A stretch of 64,000 nt of DNA, taken from contig CM023536.1 of assembly GCA_013350335.1 (NCBI GenBank), positions 11,242,207 through 11,306,206 of the forward strand. Reading direction: 5' to 3'. The position numbers were made by a program, and so were the translations under genes. A model generated the notes under the pieces. It had not been told where the DNA came from and searched no databases. It saw nothing but the letters and a program-made list of their open reading frames with translations. Shown here piece by piece: positions 1 through 11,062 of the stretch. Source of the stretch: Chimonanthus salicifolius. Lineage: Eukaryota > Streptophyta > Magnoliopsida > Laurales > Calycanthaceae. Numbering within the stretch: position 1 is the stretch's first letter; each line of letters opens with the position of its first letter.

Positions 1-118
1 TGCAAATGCAAATGCAAATGCAAATGCAAATGCACATGAAATTAAATTGAAATTGAAATTGAAATTGAAATTGGAATTGGAATTGAAATTGAAATTGAAA
101 TTGGAATTGAAATTCGAA
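1..118. repeat. Hexamer microsatellite (TGCAAA)n then (AAATTG)n
   Basis: The window opens inside a run of TGCAAA hexamers that passes into AAATTG/GAATTG hexamers. The minus strand can be read as an Ile/Ser/Pro peptide, but that is a by-product of the hexamer period and not a gene. Confidence 0.9.
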
Positions 119-1529
119 TGCGAAGTGGGGGAGGATAGTGGGGTGTCTTCTTTCGTAAATGAAATCCGATTCGGATTGCGCTTCTTTTCCATTTCGCGAA
201 ATATCTGACCGGCGTGTCGGCACGTGGCAATCGATGATTGACAGAGGTTGACTAGTGATGGAGAAGATCCCCCACCCCCTCACGCATTCCGCGTTTTCTC
301 GGATTGGTGACTTGGCGAATCTCCACCGTCAACTGTTTATTTCGTGAATCTCGAGGAATCTATCGCGATAAGCAGTTACCTCTTGCGAGATTTTGCAAGA
401 TAAATTGTTAAAATACTATTAGCGGTCGACTTTGCAATCTCCAATTAAACTTGTAAAATCATGTGAAGTTATTTTTTTTAATTTATAAAATTTTATTCCG
501 ATGGAAGAATTAAATTTTCAATTTTATTTTATAATAAAAAATTATTAAATTAAATCAATATTTAACTGAATACATGTGTAATTCGTACAAAGAACGAATG
601 AATCTATTAAATTCACTTCATTGAGTCATCTATAGTGGGCCCAGAATATTGATGGTCTGGATTCCATAAATCCGAGTTTGCTTCTCGTGGTTTTTTAAGT
701 ATTATAGAATAGAATGGCTGATAGCCGTCGGACCAATTTGTCGAGCCTGAAACTCGACATCCTTTTTTAGAAATTGGTGTCTTAAAAAAATCAAACTTGA
801 AACAATTTCTAAAATCGTTCGATCTTTAACACTGTTGAATTTATTTAATATATATTTATTTTATTTTTTCTTTCTATTACTTTCACTGAAAGTATTTTAT
901 TTCTTATTATTTTTTATTTATAATATTACGTCTGTAATGAAATTTTCAATATTTTTTATTTTTAATAATTTATTTTTAAATATAGCAATTCTTATATTAT
1001 TATGATGTTATAATAGCAAAATGGTCAAAACCCTTGCTCAAGTGGTTGAACTTAATTAAACCAAATTATTATATAAAATGATCTAATTAAGAGGTCAGTT
1101 AAAAATTTTGGAAGTAATCAATTTATTCATAGTTTTTTTTAAAGGTAAATTTATTATAAATTTAACCATGTATATTATTTAATTATTTATTTATTGCCTC
1201 AAATATAAATTTTATTCTCATAGTTTCAACAATTCCAAAAGATATTTGTATTTTTTCATTAATTGCAAATTCTTTTTTGAAAACATCTTAAATATCAAAA
1301 GTGCTCTTCAATGAAAACAAAGATACGTTACTAAATACTTTTAACAACTTATAAATGTAAAAATTGGAAAGCTTGATTAATTCATTAAGATACATCCAAA
1401 TATATAATCACAGATAAACTCAAATTCTAAACTAAATATATTTCTTAATCAGAGATTAACACAAATTTAGAATCCTAATTAAATAAGAACTCGAATTTAT
1501 CTATCTTAACATCCCCTCAAACTCAAGTA
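119..1529. other. Intergenic, A+T-rich, no gene seen
   Basis: From about 420 the sequence is very A+T-rich with frequent stops in all frames. The first 300 bases are less A+T-rich, but I see no exon, RNA gene or clear element boundary in them. Confidence 0.5.
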
Positions 1530-1537
1530 GGTTCACC

Positions 1538-2027
1538 CACTGCTATGAGAATTGAACCGTGCCGCGGTGGAACCTATTGCCGCCTCTTTGAGGGTCCGGT
1601 TCCGTTTAAGAACCTCATAGTATGAAAAACCGCATTAAACAGTGTCGAACTGTATTGAATCGAGGTTTGATGAGTTAAACTGCCAACCGTGAGCCGAGGT
1701 TCAACCAATTCTGAATTTTTTTTTTAAATTGACCATTAATTTAGATTATGAAACTTTAATAAAAGAAAAAATTTAGACATTAAATAATATTGAGTCTTTG
1801 AAAATGGATGTTGGATTATTAGATTTTTATATTTATAATTGTTTTTATGAGAAAAAGAATATTTTTGACGACAAATATTTTTCTATTAATATTTGATATT
1901 ACTTATAATTTTATATTGATAGACATAGTTTTGACCGAGTTTGACCACGGTTGAACCCAGTTGAACCTTATTTAATCCAACCTTCTTCGGAGACGGTTCA
2001 GTAGACGTTCTGCTTCTGATAACATAG
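1538..2027. mobile_element. Non-autonomous hAT-like element (490 bp)
   Basis: Flanking octamers GGTTCACC (1530-1537) and CGTTCACC (2028-2035) match at 7 of 8 bases, as expected for an 8-bp hAT target duplication. The left end reads CACTGCTATGAGAATTGAAC and the right end, complemented, starts CTATGTTATCAGAAG. The right 150 bases, complemented, align well with the left end of the element at 3899-5043, including the GGTTCAACCGTGGTCAAAC-like block, so the two are the same family in opposite orientation. There is no coding capacity. The CACTG/CAGTG-type end and 8-bp duplication fit hAT. The family is not named. Confidence 0.7.
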
Positions 2028-2035
2028 CGTTCACC

Positions 2036-3890
2036 ACTTGAGTTTACAATTATTGAACTAAAAAAAATATTAGCTAGACAAACCAACAGTCGGATGATGG
2101 TATCTAGTAAAGTAGTAGCAGATTTACGGTGGTGCAAGTCAAGCCAAGAACAGATCCAATGTACCTCTTGTGTAACACAAGGCACTAGCTTGAGAGATAT
2201 TGAAATATCTCAAAGTTTTCTCCTAAAATCTCACAATTTTCTATCAATATATCATAAGTCTGTGCCCCTTGTTATAAAAACATCAATGTCCAAACCAAAA
2301 TCGCTTATAAATATGTAGATTGCAAAATGAGCTAAAAAATTTGAGCCGAATTTAATTTGAGCTTGTTTAATGTTTATTTTAGAATAACTCAACCCACTTA
2401 AATTACAGAAAATATGCCTCGTTTCTAAACATTTGTCATCAACAAAACACCTTATACTATAGAGGCCCAATTGAAGGACTAGCTCTTGACCCAACCCAAA
2501 CTGATTACCCGAGTTCCTTGCATTCTTGTAACCATTATTTGTAATCCACAGTTATGTTTACACTTTCAATATTGGACAAGAAAAACAATTTCCTAAAACA
2601 ACCATCCAGACCCGATTCTATAGAGTTAATTTCCTATATAACAAATTTGCTAAATATGTAAAGTTAGGGTAATTGAATTAAGTTTAAAAGATAGAATCAA
2701 AAATTATTAAATTAGGGTTAGTCTCAATAAAATATATATATATATTTTTTTTGAGATGGTTTGACCAAGTAGATGACTTGAGACAACATCAATTTGTAGA
2801 GTTGAGAGACTTTAAGTTGCAGGAATAAGGATGAGGGTAGACCGTTGAAAATTTGGTGGAGAATAATAAAAAAATATATGATAGATAGTGAAGTCATTTA
2901 ATATATAATTTTTCATATAGAGAAATGGAAAAGAAAAACTCAAAAGGCCAATTCTAAATAGATTGGATTTTGGTTTTGATACTGATGATAATAATAATAA
3001 TACATGTATAAGTCTATAGAAGAGCAAAATGGTCATACTATCGAGGATATGTTCCCTAATCCTAGAAAGGTTTATTGTGGTTCATTATTTTACTTTCGTA
3101 CTAAGATACCCTTCTTTGTATGCATCGTGAGACCATCTACGACCACTCAACAAAATGGGTTTATTGCACCAAAATGTTTGGGTTGGAGTTCTAAAAGTGG
3201 ATTAGGTTTTAAGTAGGTCAAATAAGGCTATGATTATCCAGATAGGTAAAAAATAAATATTCAAATTTAATTCGGACCACATAAGGTTGGCTTTCAAATT
3301 TATTTGGTTTTCTAATAAATCATCTTTTAATGAAGGCTATTTATTTTGAGTAAGGTATGTCTATGGTGAGAAATGCTATGATAATTGGATAACATATTAG
3401 AAAGTTTCTCATTTTAGAGAGATTTTGTCAATTACAATCAAATCAAGGGACTAAGGTCTTGATTACATCAAAGAGAAAACAATACTTCTAATGTCATTAC
3501 TCCAACCAGATCCACCAGTAATATGTTTCCATGGTTCATTTAATTATCTATTTGTTCACCCGATCAAAGTGTAATTACCATGTTAGCAAAAGACACCTGC
3601 ATCTTTTATGAGGCCTACATACTGTGAATTCAAGCCTATTAATCAAAGCAAAAATCAATTAGTTGCTCTTTATTAAGAATAATGGAACACATGTAATTCA
3701 AATATCATTTACTTATCTTTGATTTCTACTTCTTTTTTTTTCTCTTCATAATAATTGACCACATGTCATTTATCAATTTCTACTCTTCATTTTTTTTAAT
3801 GCATATAAAGAAAACTATTTTTGAAGAAAAATAAATACTTTTAATGAAAATTGGCCTTAGCCATCCATCTATCTAAACATGGTAAAAAGC
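2036..3890. other. Intergenic, no gene seen
   Basis: A+T-rich sequence with a short (TA)n/T tract near 2724-2752. The small ORFs overlap in several frames and show no domain, splice structure or codon bias that I can support. Confidence 0.45.
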
Positions 3891-3898
3891 GTTTCTAC

Positions 3899-5043
3899 CA
3901 ATGTTATTAGAACCGAACCGTCTACAGAACTGTCTCTTAAGAAGGTTGGGTCAAATAACGTTCAACCGGGTTCAACCGTGGGGTTCAACCGTAGTCAAAC
4001 TCGATCAAAACCGTGCCCATCAATATCATATTATAAATATTATTAAATAATCATATAAAATATATTTTTCATAAAAAATATTCATGTTATCATTTTGCCC
4101 TAAGCCTTTGATTAGTTTTTTAGTTTTTCTATGTAATAAGTTTATTTTTTATTTTAATATTTATGAAAGATTTCAATTAAGATAAAACAATTATTAATAA
4201 TATTTAATAGTAATTTTAATTTTTTGGCGATATATTTGAATACATATATACTACATACTTATATATTGTCTTTGAAAATTTAATTACTAATATATTTGAA
4301 TGTATTTGAAAATAATCATTATGATGACATTCTTATAAAATGAGTGGACATAAAAGAAGATTTTCAAATGAGTTACACAATGAATGCAAGAATATCAGAT
4401 TAAGTGGTTGATCACTTATATTTTTATTTTATTATTTTTGAAATATTTTTTTATAGATCATAGTTCACAATTTTTTGAAGAGAATAATAACTATAATTAT
4501 TATCAATCGTTATATAATTACCTTTAAAAATTAATTTTAATATTAAGCTTTAACACAAAAAATATTAATGAATAATTTTTCACAAAATTAAAATTATATA
4601 TATTTATTTATATCATTTCATCCATAATTTAAATAGAAAAAAAGCACTCCTTAGGAACAATATATTTTACTCTAGAGAAAAGAAACGAGTTGTAGAAGTG
4701 ACCTCTCATCTCCTTGTTTCCTGAGTCATACCCCATACCATCATTTTCTTCTTTTTCTTCTACTTCGATCTTCTTTCTATGTATTCTTTTCTTAATTTTT
4801 TCTTCTCTTCTATCTGGACTCTCGATTTTTCTGGTTGAGAAGAATGTTCTCTGAAACTGGATTTCCAAACGTAGTGAACCATGGCTCACGCTCTATTTGG
4901 TAAAATCGTAATGAACCGCGGTCCACAAAGGTTTTTGCGGTTCAACATATCAGAACGTTTTTCTACTGAACCTAATCGTTGAGAAGATAGTCATAGCCGA
5001 ATCGGAGGTCTGACAATGGTCCGGTTCGGTTCTGATAACACTG
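3899..5043. mobile_element. Non-autonomous hAT-like element (1145 bp)
   Basis: A perfect 8-bp target duplication GTTTCTAC occupies 3891-3898 and 5044-5051. The terminal inverted repeats are about 22 bp with two mismatches: the left starts CAATGTTATTAGAACC and the complemented right starts CAGTGTTATCAGAACC. Both are followed by CGAACCG-type sequence. A CAGTG-type end with an 8-bp duplication is a hAT signature. The interior is A+T-rich with no transposase, so it must have been mobilised in trans. The 490-bp element at 1538-2027 is a shorter relative. Confidence 0.88.
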
Positions 5044-5094
5044 GTTTCTACTATCCAAGCCCTCTCAAAAGAGAAATTCTAAAAAACCCGTGAG

Positions 5095-5250
5095 GGATGA
5101 CTTGACGGTTAAGAATTCTAATAAGCGGAGGTTATGAGTTCAAGTCTCACTCTCAATATATAGAAATCACTCTCCCTAGTATGTAAATAGAGAGGTTTGC
5201 ACAGTCTCTAAAGACTTAGTAAGAGAAAGAGATATTATAAACCAACTCTT
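5095..5250 (+). repeat. Possible tRNA-derived SINE relic
   Basis: A GAGTTCAAGTCTCAC stretch near 5135-5150 resembles an RNA polymerase III B box, with a weak A-box-like stretch about 45 bases upstream. The sequence downstream (short AGAG-rich run) looks like a degraded SINE body. No clean poly(A) tail or target duplication was found. Confidence 0.35.
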
Positions 5251-8200
5251 TTTCCAAGGTTTTATTATAAAGTAACTCTTATATTGGATTGAGTTATTAT
5301 GGTTTAGCATTTTTCTGCCATGGTACAATTCCAATTATGAAGTTATCACCTCAGAGCATTCATTCATTTACCATATTGAGAGGATTGAATGGTGATATTG
5401 TTGTTTGCATAATTTTCCAAATTTTTTGAAGATTTGAGAAGTACCCATAAATGGTAAATTCTCATTCTTGTAATGGTGCCAAATTGGCAATTGACGGATG
5501 AAAATTAGTTTTTAAATCTAATAATCAATTTCTTAGGCAGCACTAGAACCTATTATTGTTGTGTTTGTACAAGAAAAATTTAGAGATTATTTGCCAATTT
5601 TCTTAAGAAAATTAATTCTACAAAAGAAATGGTAGATTAACTTCTTTTTTTTATATTTAAAGGCAAATTTAAATATACATGCCAATTTAATCTTCCTTCC
5701 CACATTTGTTTCTCACTCATTCTTTGTTTGTGTCATTCTACTTTGGTACCTTGTTCTCCTTATGTAAAACGAAGGTGGCTGAATTGCTAATTTAAAAAAA
5801 AAAACTTCTTATTTATCATTAGGTAGGTCTTCTATAGTTAGATGGAATAGATAGGGGACGTCATAAATGATATAATGTAAGACAAACTCTTCCATCCAAT
5901 AATTATAGCTTTTATAAGATAGATATGAAAAATTAATAGCTTAAAGCAATCAAATTTTTAAGCTCTAATATCATGTGCCTGTGATACTCACATGGATTTA
6001 ATTATATAATTAACTCTTGAAAACTTGTCAGGACTTAGTCATGTTTTATTTTTTGTAAAATGATTACTTAGTTACCCCATGTTTGGCCTGACATAAACTA
6101 TGATAATGGGTCCATTAAAAATAATTGTGTTTGAATATGGGAGCTACCAAAGATCACTTTGAATAGATCATTGAAGTCTTTTTCAAGTCTTACAAATTTT
6201 AAGGTATTTTTAATCGATAACTTTTTGTGATTTTTCAAAATTATAGGTTGATTGACCGATCAAAGTGATCGAAGACCATACAAAGGGTCCACTTTGTCCT
6301 ATAATATTAGTTTCAATTGAAATGTCTATGCTTAGATATAAAACCCACGAAAATCACTTCGCTTAGATCAATGAGCTCTAGTCTTTTAAACCTCTCAAAT
6401 TTTATTTGTTTTAAGTTATTTCCTAATCGTAAACTTTTGTGGTCTTCACTCATTGATCCAATCAAAATGAATTTTTTTTAGAGTTTATTTTCCAAGTGCA
6501 ATCTTTCACTTGACCTAATATTATCTCCATTAGTGGACCCTAAAAGGGTGTGCACAATGTATTATTTTAAGTGTTGCATTAGAGAATTGCACTCTAATAT
6601 TTTTAATAGATATATGACAAATTGGTATTGTCTATTGCCTCACGTGTAATGAATACGTAAAAAGCATTAGTTTGTTAAAAATTATTTTCGCACTTATTTA
6701 TACACATCTTATCTAAAGAATTAAATATTAAAATCTACCACACAATCTATACTTTTTTTAACAAATAGGTATAAGAAATAAATGAAATCAGATAAACGTG
6801 AAAACTTCGTATACAAATTACTCATATTTTCCTCTTTATATCATACCCAACTATTTAGCTCTAAGATCCATTCGATAGCATGTCTTGTTAGTGTATCTAA
6901 GCATATTTGGTTTATGCCAAAGCATCATTAATGTTGGAATATACGTCTCGATAGGGTATTTTGAGTACATGTATTAAGGTACGATATAATTTAAATCTAA
7001 ACTAATTAGATCATTTGGTTCAATTTTTTATCAATTTTCACACATGTGCTAAAATCAATAGAGAACATTTCAATCTTGTAAAATTAATGAGATTTCACCC
7101 ACTAAAGATTAATTTTTGTCCAGATTTAGCAGTGTCAACTTTAAATATGAATTTTGGTTTAGTGGTTAAAGTGTTGTGATTGGAGGAAATTTAGAACTCT
7201 TTTCTAATTCGAATTGAAACTCAAAAAAATTGATAGTTAGTTCTTTCTTCCCTTCATAGAATTTTTCTATTTTTATACACAAACATAAAAAGTTTTGGAC
7301 TAGATCCTTCAAACTCACCAAATTCAACTATGAGATCTCCTTTTTTACCTTTTTAATATTTTTTATAGAATTTTTTCTATTTTTAGATAATATTATGATA
7401 AGGTTAGACCGAATCCTTCCAACTCACTAAAACCAATCTTAAAAATTATTTTATATTTTTAAACTTTTTTATACAAATTTATTTAATATTTAGTACATAT
7501 GATAAGGGCATGTCAAAATTTTCTAATTTATTTAAATTTTGTAAAAAAATTTACAAAATTTCTCAATTTTTAGATGATAATATGATAAAGTGACACTGAA
7601 CCTTTCCAACTCACCAAATCCCATATTAAAATATATTTTTTTTATTTTAAATATTTTTACAAATTCCTTATTTTTTAAATTCTAATATAGTAAAGACATA
7701 TAAAATCATTCATATTCATCAAATCACATCCTAAAATACATTTTGATATTTTTAGTTATTTTTGCCAATTTTTTTTATTTTTTACTTGTTTGTATAAAAA
7801 TAAATCACAATATTTTAATGAATGAACAATCAAAATTTATTTGACAATTACTTTAATTAACAATTGTAATTCTAAATTAAATATTACATGCAAAACATGT
7901 GTCCACACTAGTTGTGATTGCCCGCACTAGTATTATGAAATTAAGTCCTTCTTATTCTAATTAATAAATGTATTACATTGTAGTTAAGGTGTTGGATACA
8001 TCTTAAAGATCTTATATGTTTAGGTTCACAATTATAGGTAATATATATGGTTCTCAATTAATAAAAAATATAATAAGATTTTGTACCAAATCCTCTGAAA
8101 GTCGTCAAATTCAATCTTAAAATTATTTTCCTATTTTTATACGAATTTTACATATTTTAACTATTAATATAACAAAAAATTAATGAATCAAATTCAACCT

Positions 8201-9235
8201 TAGCATTCTTTACACAATTGAAAAATAAATTAAAATTGAGGAAGAAAGTTTAGAAACAAATCATTTGCAAATAAAATAAATTAATTAATATCACATCATG
8301 ATAAATTTAAAAGTACTTATACATAAGTGTTTTGCCACATAAAAGACTTAATTTGGTGAGTGCATAGTTAGTTGTCCCAAACATAGACCTATCTATGAAT
8401 TCCACGTCCAATTATTATATTAAAGTGTATTTTGACATTTTAGGGCATATTTGGTATCCTATAATTTCTGGTCGAATTAAAAGTTTGTTAAATTTCAAAA
8501 GTTCTTTGAAGGATTTTATTTATGGTGAATCTTAAATTTGAAGTTTAAATTTTAAAAATCGTTCATGTCAATATATTGACGATATTTTTCGTTCTCATCT
8601 CATTTTTTTTTTTTTTTTTTTTAAACTTTCAAAAAATTTACAGAAAGTTCAGAAAATTATGAGCTTTATGGATATGTAATTTTTCATTAAATATCTGTCA
8701 TTTACATGTTCAAATATTATTTTGAAGTTACGGTATCGAGAATTTCAAAAAATATTAATAAAATGATGAAATTTACAAAACAAGTTGTAGAAAAATTAGA
8801 AAAAAATACACAAATATTTTGATAATTTATTGACTTAGTTGATGAAATTTAATAGCTGGAGTTAATCAAAAATTGTAATTGTAAGATTTCAACCAATAAG
8901 GATGTTTTAATTATCACACTTCATAGGCCCACATTCTCTTCATTTAAAATCCTCACAATGAACAAGTTGGTAGAGTATAAAACCTTAATTAAGTTGCATT
9001 TAATAAGTTTAATAAAATCTAAAGACTTGAGTTATCTATTCTACTTATTCATTCAATTAATAATTAAATATAACATAACATCTATCTCACACTCATAATA
9101 TTTAAACTTTAAAAATTTAAATGAAAACTTTAGGTCTCCCTCTCATTTTTTTTTCAAGAAAAATTAAATTTTGCATGTGGTTGACCATGGGAATCAATCA
9201 GATTTTGTAATTCCAAAAATTAGATTTTCAAAATT
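5251..9235. other. Long A+T-rich intergenic stretch
   Basis: No open frame of interest, no recognisable domain and no clear terminal repeats. A 20-base T run lies near 8604-8623. This is probably old, unrecognisable transposon and intergenic DNA. Confidence 0.5.
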
Positions 9236-9239
9236 TTGA

Positions 9240-9535
9240 AAAATTCATTTTGGCGCCGAATTTATAACATATCGCCAATAGTATGGGCGATATATCAACG
9301 ATATTTCCGATTTACATCGCTGATATTTGGTGGGCCTAACCAATATTTGTAAAAAAATTAAATTTTTTCAGAGTGATATTCAGGATATTGGCCAATATTC
9401 TGAGTGATACATGACGTGAATATCAACCGATATTTCTCTGGGTAGGCCGATACATATCATATCAGTCGATATGTATTGGCCTTCATTTTGTCAATACATA
9501 TTGGCTGATACGATATTGTAGCCTATCATTTAAAC
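9240..9535. repeat. MITE-like relic rich in GATATCGGCCGATA motifs
   Basis: Repeated palindromic pieces (ATATCGCC, GGCGATAT, TATTGGCCAATA, GGCCGATACATATC, GTCGATATGTATTGGCC) are packed into 300 bp. The same vocabulary occurs at 20102-20239, 34978-35130, 36378-36743 and 58102-58365, of which the last has hAT-type ends. Exact boundaries and target duplication are not visible here. Confidence 0.45.
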
Positions 9536-9555
9536 TAAAAAGTTAAGAAATCCAT

Positions 9556-9968
9556 AAATTCTATAGGTACACCGCTCATAATCATAGGTGCACCGCTATA
9601 GATGAGTTATGCAAGCCAAAATTATAGTTAATTTCGAAATTATAGGTGCACCACTCAGAATTATAGGTACACTGCTCATAGGTACACCGCTCATAATTAT
9701 AGGTGCACCGCTATGGATGAATTATGCATGCCAAAGTTATAGTTAATTTCGAAATTATAAGTGTACCACTCAGAATTATAGGTGCACCGCTCATAATTAT
9801 AGGTGCACCGCTATAGATGGGTTCTACACGCTAAAGTTATAGTTAATTTCGAAATTATAGGTGCACCGCTCATAATTATAGATATACTGCTCATAGGTAC
9901 ACCGCTCATAATTATAGATATACTGCTCATAGGTACACCGATCATAATTATAGGTACACCGCTGTACT
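9556..9968. repeat. Hierarchical minisatellite, ATTATAGGTGCACCGCTCAT units
   Basis: A roughly 20-bp unit (ATTATAGGTGCACCGCTCAT and variants with TACACC or ATACTG) is repeated many times. It is interrupted about every 100-114 bp by a longer spacer starting GATGAGTTATGCA and ending AGTTAATTTCGAAATTAT (near 9602, 9716 and 9815). This gives a higher-order repeat of 20-mers nested in roughly 100-bp units. Each 20-mer contains the palindromic core GGTGCACC. No coding meaning. Confidence 0.85.
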
Positions 9969-10719
9969 TTACTTAAGATTTGCATACCGAAGGGTCGAGG
10001 TAAATTGGGAATTTCATTTTATCTCATATTTTTTAACAAAAAACAACCGTGTTTGGATGGAAGCCTTCTAATTTATTTATATTATTGAATAGAAATCTTC
10101 TCAATCCCAATAAGTCATCCATCCCAAAGTCTTTCTGCCTTGACCGCATGCCCTCAACGTAATAGTCATACTGATTAGGACTTAGGACACATAATTATGA
10201 CCTATTTGACTTCTTATTTTTATTTTTTTTCCATTTATAACATATTCGATTTTGAATCTAATTTTACAAATAGCAGTAATAGTTCTTTATGTTAAAACAT
10301 AGACATAATAGCACATTAGAATTTAAATATTATGACATTTCAAGAAAATTAAAATGATAATATATTATAATTTTTTAAACTCACTAAATAAAAAATGCTA
10401 AAACTTTGATCATCAAAAGTTTCCACTCTATTCACATAAAACAATCTAAAGTTTAAAGATTTAAGATATAATTTAAATTCATTAAAATTTAGAGGTTTTA
10501 CAAATATGCCTTTATGAACTCTATCGAGATGATTTTCTAATAGACTTGTTAGATGAGACTCACCTAAATCCAATATGTATACACGCCGCCCGTTTGCAAG
10601 TGATCATTTTAACCAAAAACATGCTAGGGCTTATATGCATTTCAATAAATCACTTGTATATTGGTGTGCATAGTATTACCATATTTCGGTTTTGTGTATT
10701 TGTAGATTAGTCTCATCAA
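9969..10719. other. Intergenic, no gene seen
   Basis: A+T-rich sequence. A short minus-strand ORF (10349-10573) has no recognisable domain and is not supported as a gene. Confidence 0.4.
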
Positions 10720-10727
10720 TAGTCACA

Positions 10728-11062
10728 AATATTGTTCTCGAGATATTAACAACGATTGGTAATATCGAGATATTTTTAATTTTTAGAATTTTACAGGGAA
10801 ATTAATGAGAAAATCTAGCAAAAAATATAATATTTAAAAAATAATAAATGAAAATATTATTAAAATGAAAAACTAAATAAGGAATTTAACGGTAATTTAC
10901 CGGGAATTTATCGGGTCATTTTCACGATATTACCATTTATTGTAATTTTATCATGAATTTACCGTGGCGTTGATAAATACGTGTTATTAACGCAATAATG
11001 GTATTTTGCCGATAAAAATGTGATAAATTTGAAAATACCACCAATATTTGTAACTATGTTCT
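10728..11062. mobile_element. MITE, family shared with 42423-42745
   Basis: About 330 bp aligns throughout, in inverted orientation, with 42423-42745. Shared landmarks in order are a CACAAATAT end, CGAGATATTAAC, AATATCGAGATATTTTTAA, AATAAGGAATTTA, CGATATTACCATTTAT and a final ATATTTGTAAC. The ends form a short inverted repeat, GTCACAAATA against TATTTGTAAC. There is no ORF. Both copies are diverged and the target duplication is not clear, so the superfamily is undetermined. Confidence 0.65.

Noticed and set aside
42..230. Minus-strand Ile/Ser-repeat ORF
   Set aside because: Translation of a hexamer microsatellite.
4629..4889. 86-codon minus-strand ORF inside the hAT element as a transposase fragment
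   Set aside because: A low-complexity Lys/Glu stretch with no hAT motif.
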